15,552 bases of DNA. Source: Chloromonas sp. AAM2. Taxonomy: Eukaryota; Chlorophyta; Chlorophyceae; Chlamydomonadales; Chlamydomonadaceae. The stretch is taken from contig QAXH01006373.1 of NCBI GenBank assembly GCA_004335635.1, forward strand, positions 1 to 15,552. Direction: 5' to 3'. Within the stretch, counting starts at the first letter, position 1. Every line of letters begins with the position of its first letter. The notes beneath the pieces are model-generated. The model did no database searches. It was given only the letters and a program-made list of their open reading frames with translations, and had not been told where the DNA came from. Shown here piece after piece: positions 1 through 10,890 of this stretch. Made by a program: the position numbers and the translations under genes.

Positions 1-1054
1 AAACACCATGGCAGCTCTCTGTCAGCGCCTGTGCATCTCCAGGATGTCACCCAGGCTCATGAGTGCTTGCAATGCCTTGTCTTACGTGCTCTTGTCTTAC
101 GATGCAGAAGTTAACTGTACGGCGCCCAAGTGTAGGAAATTTGGGTGGCTCCCGACATGACAGTGAGGTCACCATATGAAAGAACAGGCAGAAGAAGAAC
201 AGGCCCACTATGGCCAACGAAGCAGAAGAGGCGCCACCACCGGACGAAGGGCAGACGTCACCCCCCAGCGCACCTCCATTAGTAGAGCGACCAAGAAGAG
301 AGAATTGGAAACAGGCTGTGGGGCGTCTCCGCGCGCAACACACGAGGTTGCCTAAGAGAGTGCAGCAGCTGGAACACTTGGTGGCGACTTACATCAGTCG
401 CCCTTTCTATACGCGACCTTGTGGAAAGACGTTGTATTCCTGTACGGTGATCTTGCAAAAAATAATGTGGGGATCCTAGTCACACAGGCAGAAAGGGACA
501 GCAGACAGGTGGAAGGTGTGTGTGTGTGAGTGTGTGAAGTTATCCAAATAAGAAGTTGCCATTACCATTACTTACTTGGCTGACGCGCACAGACCGCACA
601 CATCACAGTATACCCAATCACAATATGCAACCACAACACCCACACTAGTTCCTGGCGGTATTCTCACAGCCCACTGAGTCACTCAGGACAGGTGACACCA
701 TCACATTGCCACTGGTTTCAGTGCAAGACACAAGAATAGCCCCAGAACTGGCAAGCATCTTGTTTTGCTCTGGTTGGTGTGCAACGACCATGCCCTGGAA
801 GTCTTTGCGTTCGGAACCTTGCCCGTTTGAGAACTCAGTTTACTTTTGTATCAGCGCTCTGTCATTTTGTTTTCATGCTGGACACAGAAGAACCGGTTGC
901 AGCCAAAGCTAATGTCCAGTTGAGCACCAGGAGTGGATAAAGAAAAAGAAGTTTGGCTGTGGTGCTTCGTGTAACAGTGGCCATTCTAGTACTATGCCTC
1001 TGGTGATGTTCAAAGCTAATCCAGATGATCAAAAACAGAACGCCACAGGATTGA
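1..1054. other. Region with no assigned gene
   Basis: I recognise no gene here. The best-composed reading frame is 210-479 on the plus strand (89 codons, ATG in a fair context), beginning MANEAEEAPPPDEGQ, then a Pro/Ser stretch and a basic possible coiled coil (LPKRVQQLEHLVA). It ends without any domain I know. An imperfect (TG)n tract lies at 516-536. A perfect 7-base stem with a 6-base loop occupies 383-402 (GGCGACT and AGTCGCC), inside that frame. Confidence 0.5.
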
Positions 1055-1059
1055 TTACA
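1055..1059 (-). terminator. Candidate TGTAA polyadenylation signal of the CPP1-like gene
   Basis: The first TGTAA on the minus strand past the stop codon at 1556-1558 is at 1059-1055, implying a 3' UTR of roughly 500 bases. The five-base motif occurs by chance fairly often, so this is tentative. Confidence 0.3.
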
Positions 1060-1555
1060 ACGCCCAACATCGAATTCATTGCAATGTGATTACGCGTGTC
1101 TCCGCTAATATGATAGCAATTGCACCTACAAGGAGTAAGTCACCCTTTCGGATAAGGATATGGACAGCAATGCCATGAGCAAGGCAGCAAGCCCCAATCT
1201 AATGCTAAAACTACTCGATAATCAGAGGTGTAAGATGACAGCAGGCCCTGTAACAACTGGTCTCCCTCACACTTGAGCGTGTGTGCCAAAACACACATGT
1301 TGATGGGATCATGCCTTTTTCATTATAGCCTGAGGTGGCCGGTTGCTCATGCTCAATGCCTTACGTGAAAACACAGCACCAAGGGCGTAACAATGGCAAT
1401 GCCTGCTTACCAGAGTTCGATCAGGCAAAAATAAGCTAAAGGGTCTGCTCAAACTGTCAGTGGATATGGCAAGGACTGAGCTTGTGGACACTGGCATGGG
1501 TAATCACGCCGCAGCGAGAGCAAACGTGCCAGCTTCTTTGGATGGTCCGGCTTAA

Positions 1556-3764
1556 TTACTTGATGTATACGCCCAGCACGCCTGCCACGATGATGACCAG
1601 GCACGCCCCCACCTGCCGCATGTTGGTCTCCAGCACCGCTTGCAGGGGGGTGGTGATCAGGGCCATCAACTGCAGCCAGGGCACACGAACGTGTGTGTAG
1701 CAATGCACCATTATGCGGCAGAACATGCAGACAGTATCCTTCTCATACAGTACATAAAGTATGAACACAAGCAAAGCCGAGTATGTGACAAACAGTACAC
1801 AAAGTACGGCGACAGTATCCCACCCATGAACACAAAGCAAAGGGGGCATCAAGGTCATAAAGCTGGAAGGCAGCAGGGTCTGACATGCAACCACAGCAAG
1901 ACGCATGGCATGCCTTTATGCTGCCACCCAGCCAGTAAGACCATGTGCACACGTGATCGGGTACGCACCCCGCATGCGACGCCAATGTTGAACAGTGTCG
2001 TGAGCAGTGCGCCCACAATGGGGTTGCCCCCAAAGTGCGGCCCCTCAGGCGCGGCCTTGATGCGCTTGTTCTGGAACTTGTACACAGAGTAAGCGAACGC
2101 ACCCGCCAGGGGGAAGGAGGAGTCACTGGAGAACAGGGCCCTGCAAAGCACACAAGCATGGCATGAGCATGAGGAACCTTGCCGCCCCTCATGAACCACC
2201 TTGCCATTTGAGCCATAACGCAGTGCGGAACAATTCAACGTTCAGTACCAGCACGTGCGTGCCAGCACTCATGCAAGGCTTGTTTGCATCCATGAACATC
2301 TGCTGTGCAAACCCCCATCACACTAAGTACGTGAGGAGACAACAACTGGCTGACCAATGCAGCAGCTGCACATGTGTGCTCGTAGTTTGCTGCCCGCAGT
2401 GCACTGACCAGAGCCCCAAGGCCACGTAGATGAATGCCTCGTTGATAAGCGTTGTTGTAGAAATGGTTGGGTCGAACAGGGCCGTGACCTTTGACCAGGG
2501 CGTAGCCCGGTCAGACTCCCCGTACACGTCCGTGCGCTTGCCCGTGCGGGGCGGCTTAAAGCCCGTCTTCATGCGGCTCTTGTACTTCTCCTGGAGACAC
2601 AGGGTACAGACGGTTAGGACCTGTCTGCCAGACACGGTGAATCCTGGACATGACAGGGTGACTGATCATCTACGTGCATGCTCAAGCAAGGTCACAGCAT
2701 GGAAGATTGGATGAGTTGTCAACGAGACTTTGTTGAGCATTTGAAACCTGACACGTCCAACTTTCAGATAGTACTCCATTTGGAGCGGCTTGCATGCAGT
2801 TACTGTTTTAGACGTGAGTGTGCTGAAATGACGGAGTCAACACTTCAGAAGGACCAGTATTCAAGCGGATTGATAACTCTGCTGGCCAGCCCCAGCTGCC
2901 CAAGTTTTTCACGGTCCTACCCGCTGATGATTCATGCATCTTGGCCAGAGACTACAGCAACACCTGCTTTGAGGATATCTGGTGCTCTGCGCCCCACCTT
3001 GAGGATGCTTTCAAAGGCCAGCTCTATAGCTTCCCTGCTTGGTTCATGCCATCGGTATTCCTGCACACACAACACACAGCACGTGCTTTCATAACAGCAA
3101 GCCACTGGTGGCATTCCATTGCAATTGCAGCAATGTTGAACGAGGTGCTGGTGCTTGTTGAAGAAATACCAGCTGCATGCTGGCGAAACCAGCAGGGTTC
3201 CAGGCTACAACCGCCTTGGGACCCAGACAAAAAGTTGAGGCGCATGGATGAGCGGCAAACGACTTGATGCTTACCTCATACAAGTAGTTTCTAGCAGTCT
3301 GAACTTCCTCAAACGATGCGTCCTTTCCAAGGCCAAGCAAGCTGCATGCACAAACAGGACATGGGCGCTCATGCACCTGGCCATCTGCTCTGCTATCTAG
3401 TCTGCGTCATTCAAGCCCACCGGTATGGATTGCCTTCTCTCATCCGTGAAAATGGCTGGTAGTCTTTTTCTGGTTGCTCAGCTGGTAGGTCAGCTGGGTT
3501 GCTGGCTGCGGCTGTATGAATAGGGCACCGCACATCTGGTCGTAGTCGCCTTGCTGTCCACCTCCTGCGACGACCAACACCCACGCCATTGTTGATGCTC
3601 AATGAGACCTAATGCATGCAGGCGGCTCGAAATGGTGGAAAAGTGCGAGAAAAAGTTGCGCACCGTGTCATTGCTGCTGGATCCACAGCCGAACAAGAGC
3701 TTGGAACATTGTGCAATTGCCCGGACATCCCTCGCAGCTGCATTCCCGCCATGGATCCAGCCAT
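1556..3764 (-). CDS. DUF3353/CPP1-like chloroplast membrane protein with J-like domain (7 exons)
   Basis: Exons, minus strand: 3764-3664, 3564-3421, 3341-3275, 3060-2998, 2590-2409, 2140-1969, 1669-1556; phases 2, 2, 0, 0, 2 and 0 join, giving 280 residues. Residues 1 to about 60 are rich in Ser, Ala, Arg and Met with few acidic residues, like a chloroplast transit peptide. A J-like domain follows at about 79-128: NPYRLLGLGKDASFEEVQ, then YRWHEPSREAIELAF, with WHEP where a true J-domain has HPD. Next comes a conserved basic stretch, KTGFKPPRTGKRTDVY (133-148), then four hydrophobic segments (about 171-190, 195-208, 225-252, 262-280). This is the DUF3353/CPP1-like plan; CPP1 (CHAPERONE-LIKE PROTEIN OF POR1) protects protochlorophyllide oxidoreductase at plastid membranes. 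This copy may be a paralogue with another client, so no symbol is given. The first two exons are the least certain: they are supported by composition and phase, not by conserved residues. Confidence 0.9.
1748..1806. repeat. Short diverged repeat in the last intron of the CPP1-like gene
   Basis: ACAGTACATAAAGTA (1748-1762) recurs as ACAGTACACAAAGTA (1792-1806), offset 44 bases with one mismatch. A second related pair, GAACACAAGCAAAG and GAACACAAAGCAAAG, follows each copy. The repeat lies in the intron spanning 1670-1968. Confidence 0.6.
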
Positions 3765-3991
3765 GATGGTATTTAGTGGGACTAGCAGCACTTCTCCTGG
3801 CCACCGTGTCTACGATTGAATCACAGATGGAGATTGGATCCTCAACGAGATGCAACCTGGCCGTGAATGCGAGTCTTGAGTCTTTTTCGCGACAACCACC
3901 GCAACAAAAGCGAAGTCGGTTATTTCCTATCCAGCTGCTTGCAGAACAGACACATGGAGGTTTGCTGGCAGGCCCCATCATCACTGTCAGG

Positions 3992-3996
3992 TTACA
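3992..3996 (-). terminator. Candidate TGTAA polyadenylation signal of PIGX
   Basis: The minus strand reads TGTAA at 3996-3992, about 62 bases past the PIGX stop codon. TGTAA is the usual chlorophycean polyadenylation signal. It leaves about 230 bases before the start codon of the CPP1-like gene (3764), so that gene's promoter must be compact or overlap the end of PIGX. Confidence 0.45.
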
Positions 3997-4058
3997 ATTC
4001 GGTTTTCTTCTTCCTTGCCCAAGTCTCTGAGCCTGTGCCATCATCAGCCATCAAGACA

Positions 4059-5791
4059 TCAAGGGCTTATTTCAGTCAAGCGGTCTCGGAATAGAACTAC
4101 TATCACCACCATGCTTGCAAGTGCTGCAGCTATGTAAGTTCCTAATGCCACCGCCTCTGCATGCTGCATGCTGCCCGCTGGAATCTCCCATTTCAGTGTC
4201 TTGTTTGGAACTTCCTCTCCCGTGTTCAGCAGTTGGCAGTCCCCGGTTAGAGGTGCAGCACACAGCACCACGACAACGGGTGCCGGAATGCTGACAGAGA
4301 TTGTACCTGTGGGCATACACAGCAGCATTACAGGTACATGAAGACCACCAACGCACGTGCATGGCAAGCAGATGCTTCCAAATCGCAGGAACACTCACCA
4401 GTAGCCAGAGCGGCCCACCAAGCATCGGGATGCAAGGTCTCTCCAGTCTCATTCGTGGGCGTGGGATACCGGGAGTGCGTGGGAACTGAAATAAAGAGCT
4501 GCTCATTGTGATGGTTATCTGCAGAGGACTTCTCGCCTGTCTGTTGTTTCCAGATGTCGACGTCCAGTTGGATACCAACCAGCGTCGGCTGACACTCTGG
4601 TGCTGGACTGCAGCCACAGCCATGGCGTAACACGTTCAGTGCAAGGCCAGCCGCGGCCAATGTGTGTCACAGTGAGCCATCAGTTCTGGAGCTGTTCAGC
4701 CTGTGTGATGTGCAATCCACGTTTGCAGCAAACTTACGATTCTAAATCCAGCGGGCCAAAGGTTTTGAAGTCCAACCATGCTGCACAGGCGTGTAGCAAC
4801 ACATCAGTCTGTGCTCCGTAAGACAAGACAAGGTTGCAGCTCACAAACAACAAGCAACTGGCAGGGGTGTGTGCATTATGATGGTTAAGGACACAAATGA
4901 GCACGCTCATAACTTCATGGTGCATGCAAGTCTGCGGGCATGCCAGGAGCTTGACACGTAATGCGCCTTGATACCTGGGCTAGCATTGACTAAATTCCCG
5001 TTGCACTTTTCGTCCGTTGTGCTGATCAGATAACAGATACGGATTGCTCCAGCTTTGCCAGATTTTCACTTGACTGCCTGTTCAGCATGCAAAGGGACCA
5101 GGCTCACGTAGGAGCAGACTACTACACAACGCGAACTGACTGCCATGTGAACTGACCTGCCTTCCTGATCAATCCATGCAGCTGGTACGGGTCCACAAAT
5201 ATCTCCACTGGCAGAGGTTGGGCCACATGGATCTGCAGTTTTGAGGTGTTGTGGCGTGTGAAAACATTTGCGTGCACTGCACTCTGGTGCCAAACCTTTA
5301 CCCAGACCGTGCCTGCTGATCTGAGGATGAGCAAACAGTTCTCCTGCTCTGCCAAGCTTCAGAAGCACTGGTCACCTGTGCGATTGCACACCCCGATGCA
5401 GTGACAGCGGTCGACAAATCGATGCCATAGACAAGCTGGCGATGCGCACCAGAGCTGCAGCAGACAAGGCGTTACGCAGCGTGAGCCAGGTAAAGCTTTA
5501 TGACACTCTCGCCACTTTTTGATAGTTTTCACTCACACCCTACCCTTCCAATCGGTACGTCAGGACAGATGACCCTCTGGCAGCTGATGTCTGGCACTGC
5601 AGATGTGACTTCCACTCTGCAGGCACGGATTGGAGCCATCAGACAACGCGTGCTTGGCGCCCTTCTTGCTGTGTTCTGAACATGTTGTGCCCCGTACCTG
5701 CCAGCAGGTCCGTGTGTGCAGCGCCAAGTACTGGTTGTGTACTGATGAATACTACCAGCATGCAACATAGTATGCAGTCGTGTGGCGCCAT
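4059..5791 (-). CDS. PIGX: PIG-X/PBN1 family subunit of GPI mannosyltransferase I (7 exons)
   Basis: Exons, minus strand: 5791-5698, 5616-5544, 5454-5376, 5232-5157, 4780-4738, 4607-4399, 4306-4059. Phases 1, 2, 0, 1, 2 and 1 join exactly, giving 273 residues (human PIG-X is about 258). In order: a signal peptide (hydrophobic core ILCCMLVVFI at 7-16, small residues VLGAA at 21-25); YRLEGSGAHRQL (52-63), matching the family's G-x-H-R block; PLPVEIFVDPYQL (88-100), matching the VDPYEL hallmark; FGPLDLE (115-121); SVPTHSRYPTP (162-172), matching the VPxHxRY strand; WEIPAG (231-236); and a membrane span at about 241-264 with a nine-residue tail. Sequons NET (174) and NKT (226) suit a lumenal domain. 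PIG-X stabilises PIG-M, which adds the first mannose to GPI precursors in the ER. Exons 1-3 are short, so their support is the unbroken phase plus motif order. This is a diverged family, and the identity rests on motifs. Confidence 0.85.
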
Positions 5792-6918
5792 AACACTTGC
5801 TGTGTTCCTTTGGTGGGTGGGTACGCTTCATAACTGTGAGGCACAAGTGTGACACAACAAACGTTACAAACGGTCACAAAGAAAGGTGTGAACATATCAC
5901 ATTCAATTCACCTGACGACAAGCAGCACAACAGGTGCAGAGAAAGGCTATGCAAGTACCGGTTTGACCAACCCGCTGCGTTCCGGGTTGGCGTCTGCCAT
6001 GACAGTTGCTTTGCTTACACGGTGGTGTGAAAACTCTTTGAATGAGAGAACTGAGTTCGGTCAACTGGAACTGAAAGAGTTGCAACAACAACAAAACTTG
6101 AGCTCTAGTGGCTGCCACACTGAGCGCCTTTAGCAGCATACGCATACACATCAGGCAAAGCTCTGCAGACATGTACAGATGCCTTGAAATGAACCGGATT
6201 CTTGACTCGCCCTCAAACAAAGCCACAATGCGTAACACTACAGCACAAGACCAGTGCTTGTCACAACAATTCACAGCCAGCAGCTACATACATAGTATAC
6301 GCCAAACAGCTGTGACTGCACCCGGCTTAACGTGCCACCATATGGCCTGCTGATCATGTATGACATTCACGCACGTATCAGGACCAGAGACACTGTTGCA
6401 TCTAGCTGCAGGCCTGAGTGGACGCAGGCTGCAGCCAACAAGAAATGTTATCTCTACATGAAAAAATTGGAAGGGCACCACGTACAGTCAGTGAGTGGTA
6501 TTGCTTCGTTTCTCGGTGTTCACATCGCGGTGTCTCATCGCAGACACCAAGGTCAGGATAAACCAACAACACACGCGCATGTGTGTGTGTGTGTGTGTGT
6601 GTGGCCAAAGCTCGTGTCCCTTGAAACCCTGTGTGGTCCGGCATGCATTGCTCCTTGGAGTCTTTGTCCCATATGCTGGTCGTGTCAGATGGTCATTGTA
6701 CGAAGCACGTGTCACAGACGAATCTGTGCCCGAAACAGCGCTATCACGAACCACAAAAAGGTGCGCATAGGTCAGGGGTCAAATGTCAAGGGTAAGTCAC
6801 GCCTGGTTCTGTACGTCACCACACCCTTGGACCAATCCAAGCCTGGATGGCCACAAAGCACTTCCGCAGCCTGATATGAGCTGTCATCAAAACTTGAGTA
6901 CTCATCCACCTGGCCGCG
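5792..6918. other. Intergenic: 3' flank of the PPP4R4-like gene and upstream region of PIGX
   Basis: This 1,127-base stretch lies between the PPP4R4-like stop codon (6919-6921) and the PIGX start (5791). It contains a (TG)12 microsatellite (6580-6603). The first TGTAA on the minus strand after the stop is at 6019-6015, which would imply a 3' UTR of about 900 bases if used. Several reading frames up to 180 codons are open on both strands, but I recognise no protein motif or splice-supported exon in them. Confidence 0.6.
6580..6603. repeat. (TG)12 microsatellite
   Basis: An uninterrupted TG dinucleotide run, probably within the 3' UTR of the PPP4R4-like gene or the spacer behind it. Confidence 0.95.
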
Positions 6919-9847
6919 TCACTTGCGCTTGATAGCAGCCGTGCCTCCAGTAGTGGTTGAAACCACGGCCTTTGGTGCGGGAACGCCCATCCTAGGCGCA
7001 GCTGCAATGGGCCCTGGTTTGGCTGCACCTACCCCTGGGCCCCCCGGGGCGGGCCGTACAACACTGGTCACAGTGGCTGATGCAGTACTAAGTGTCGGCC
7101 CAGGCTTTGCAGCTGTCAGTGTCCCTGCCTTTGCAGCTGGTGTCGGCATGCCTGGGGACAGGCGAGTTGCATCCGGCTTGCGTGCTGCGGTGCCTGCCGC
7201 CGCCGGTGTCAGCCGTCCCCCTGCAGCAGAGGCTGGGTTTCCGGCCGCTGCAGCCGGCCTTGCGGGCCCGGCCGTGCTGGCAGCCTTAGCAGCAGCAGAT
7301 GGCATGGCACCGCTTGTGCTGCTTTTCAAGCTCACAGCGCCTGGCTTGTCCGCTCGTCGGTTGATGGCCGACTTGCCACCTGCAGGCTCGTTGGCCTGCC
7401 CGGGCTTCCTCTTGTAGTTCATCTGCACAATCTCTGCCTTGATCCTGCAGCCAGTGACAGTACACACACTGTGTGAGTGTGTGCTGCCTGCCTGTTTCTG
7501 ATATACATCATCGGAAGTCGGATTCTTCACACACTGTCACTGAGATCCAATCGCAGAGTTGCATCTGGTATTCCTCAACCGTCACAGCTGACTCATGCTC
7601 CTGCATGCTCAGATTTGCCAATCTCCCTTGCACGTTATGTGGCCCATCAAGCATACAGTTCAAGCAGCCACAGTAGGTTGCATGAACCCTCAGACTGCCC
7701 ACTCACTCTTTGACGTCCTCCAGTGAGAAGTTGCACTCGGTTTCCTCGGCTTCCTTTTTCTTGTCTTCGGCTTCATATGCCGCCACGGCACCCCCGGACG
7801 AGTCAATGAGCGTGCCTGCGCTGCCGCCCATTCTCACTGGCATGCGCTTGTACGTGTCGTTGATGTGCCGTGCAGTCTGCGACACGTCCCTGTCATTGTC
7901 TGTCATGGAGTTGCTGATGGCGTTGTTCAGTCGCTCGAGGAGGTCCACGTCCTCCGGCAGACGAACGGTCTGTTTGAGGCTGGGAAGAATGTAGGTAACC
8001 TGCGGCCAAAGGCTTCTGAGAGTGTGCGTACGTGCGGCGATACACCTGCGTATGCGACAGCTGGCATGTTCCTTCTGTGCGGTTTCAATGGTGGTGCGCC
8101 TCGTGGTCGCACTTCAAAATGACAGGTATGTCAGCATGTATGTGTGCCTGCGGTCAGCGGAACCATTCGTCGGCATCGAACATGTCGAACCATGCGTCGG
8201 ATCCATTCGTCGGCATCGGACATGTAGAACGGTCGGCCGAGCAAATACCGGTACTCCAATGCAGAACAGGGCTGCACAGCGGACTGGAGCGATGCCAGCT
8301 AAACTGTTGGTGCTGCTTGAGCTACCAGGCTCGCAAACAGACACTGGGACGTATCTTACCTGTAGTCGGACGTTTGGTACTGGGTCGTACAGCAGCTCGA
8401 GGCATAGGTCGAAGACCCATTCCTTGACGAACTTTGAGCTGAAGCGTTTGACCATGTACTTGCACACCTCGGCAAAGGCTAGCCGCTGTGTATAGCACTT
8501 GCCACGAGCGTACTCGCGGATAAGTTGTAAGAACAGCTCTGCTCTCTGCTTGTCCTTCTTATTGTATCTGCATAAAGAGCGACATCATGCGATGCGTGGG
8601 CACCCTGGTACGAGTTGTTGCGCATCTTTGAGTGTTAAGGTAGTGTTAAACATGTTGAGCATCTTCAAGTTGACACACCTGCTGCATGGTAGCAATGAAG
8701 CACGCCCTGACTGACCACTGCTGATTGACCAAGCGCTCCGACTAAAACGCGGTTGTCAGCCTGGTGCGAGCTCGTGGCTATTAAAATCGCTACTCTGAAT
8801 GTACCATGTATCAGCAAGAAGGAACACACCTTGCCACGGCCCACCCAGCGCAGGACCAGTGCAGGTCGCTTACCTGAGCACACAGGCTATCCCCTCTGCT
8901 GCCGAAGGGCGCGCTGCAGCGGCTGACGTGGAAATGAACCGGAAGGCCATGGGCAGGAAGTGCTCGTAGATCTGGTCCGAACTAAAGATTTGGTGGAAGG
9001 TGGGGAAGGAGCTGGCTAAGCTGACCTGCGCGTGCAGCAGGCTGGCACATGGTCACACACACCAGTGATCACAATGTGCACATTTGCGCACTGTCGTCCC
9101 ATTGACACAGCTTTCCGGTGCAGCCCTACCAACTACCGACCTGGTCTGGCTGGCCTGTGTTGCACACCCTCATCACGGTTCCTGGGCGAGTAACGAGTGA
9201 CATGACATGTAAACTTTGCAGTTGCACACAAAGAGAGAATCTTACCAACGTTGTGTTGCATACCATCTCAACTCTCAGGCACAGCCTTTACAAGAGCTGT
9301 AATCTGTCTGTGCACTGCGAGCTGGCATGCTTGTTTGCTGGAGTGGCATGCTTGTGATGTGCGGACCGCTCCCATGTGTTCGGCACCGTTGCATGCCCCC
9401 TTCCCCACATGTTCCCTTCACCTGCAACCTCCAGTTCCTGGCGCTGTTTGCCTCCAAGTCCGTGAGCGCTCTGACCACGTCCTCCAGAGCGGCCTGTCTC
9501 AATGTGCTGCGGTCCGCTGCGAACTGCTGCAGTGTCTGGATCAGGCTGGGCAGCACGGCCGCCTGCACCCGCTGGCTTTCGTCCCGCAGCAGCTGCACCA
9601 GCGGTCGCGTCAGCAGCTGACAGCACAGGTCCTTGCCGCAGTACCGAGACACTTCTGAGAACTGGGATGCAGCGGTTAACCGTACCTGCAAACAGGACAA
9701 GGGAAGTGCACATGAGTGTGTTAAGTGGAAGCATTACGGCAGCACAGAATACACAGGTGCAGTGGTCCAGTTAACAGTTGTTCTATTTGTTTCCCTCCCT
9801 CCCTCCCTCGCCCCCGCTGAGCAGTCCTCCCCGGACTGAAGGCCATG

Positions 9848-9883
<36 letters not shown>

Positions 9884-10847
9884 GAATACACAGGTGCAGG
9901 GTGTGTGAGTGAGATGGACACGGCACGCTACCGCTGGTAGCCTTGCAAAACACTCTGGTCTGTGATTGGCTGCCAGGTGCTGAATGCATATTGGTTTAAA
10001 AGGGCTTACCTCCTCGTCAAAGTCTGTTGCGCATGCCTGGAATGTTTCACTGAAGTGTTCCTGGTAAGCTGTGGGCTGTGCGCTCGTGGCTGCCCTGACC
10101 ACCTGCCCTATCTGCAGCGCGCAGGCGCGCCGCAACTCCACGTCAGACCGGCTGGCCAGGTGCTTGAAGCACTCATAGAACAGACGAACGTCATCCGAGT
10201 CCATCTCTGACTTGATCTGCAGCAGGTGGCAGGCCACACATACACGTCGCAGGATGTATGTCCATGCTGGAGGGCAATGCCTAGTAACTCAACCGTGCAA
10301 GTACACGAACATTGGATCCCGAAGTAACACGCTCATCTTAGCAGCACCTCCTAAGAGTACTCGCTGTTTTGGGGGCATCTTGCTCAAACGCACGACGTAG
10401 GTGGCTGCCAACTGTGCGAGTGAGAGAAGTCAACAAAACATCAACAAAGCGTTGTGCCAAAAGCAACATTCTTCGAAAAGAGTAATAACAGTTTGCCCTG
10501 ACATGCTTGAAATTGTGGGGTGTCTGCCATTCAGGTGTCCATCTCAGCGCCACCTTCCAGCTGTTCGCTGCTACTGATCACATCGGCACACAGCTGCCTG
10601 GCCCTGCCCACGCACCATGTTGAGCATGAGCCCATAGTTCTTTGCGATGCATCTCTGCATGAGTACGTCCAGTTCGAAGGGCATGGCGTAGTCTCTAAGC
10701 ACCGGCATGACCCGCGCCTTGCGCACATCCGGGGTCAATAGGTCCAGCAGCTGGATAAGGGACGTCAGGGCGGCGGCACGGACCTATGAGGCAGCACATG
10801 GGGCACATGGACCAGGTGATCAGTGGTCCATGGGCCGGGATCTGTGT

Positions 10848-10890
<43 letters not shown>

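Noticed and set aside
22..75. Minus-strand helix-like reading (KALQALMSLGDILEMHRR then stop) that could be a terminal exon
   Set aside because: A stop codon lies two codons upstream and the only available acceptor is a poor ACAAG without a pyrimidine tract. No partner exon was found between 80 and 1054.
8..157. Plus-strand 50-codon frame beginning MAALCQRLCISRM, resembling a targeting peptide
   Set aside because: It is short, with no partner exon or conserved motif; a chance frame at the window edge is more likely.
1405..1430. GTTCGATC-like sequence resembling a tRNA B box
   Set aside because: No matching A box, cloverleaf arms or anticodon stem could be drawn around it.
5122..5355. Continuous 77-codon minus-strand frame running through the PIGX VDPYQL exon
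   Set aside because: Only 5157-5232 matches the family. The GxHR block lies in a separate exon (5454-5376) whose phase joins at 5232, so the upstream part of the frame is intron.
6332..6874. Plus-strand frame of 180 codons behind the PPP4R4-like gene
   Set aside because: It includes the translated (TG)n repeat as a Cys/Val run and has no recognisable domain.
6923..7417. Plus-strand open frame of 164 codons rich in Ala, Gly and Pro
   Set aside because: It is antisense to the last exon of the PPP4R4-like gene. Its composition mirrors the low-complexity codons opposite, and it has no motif.
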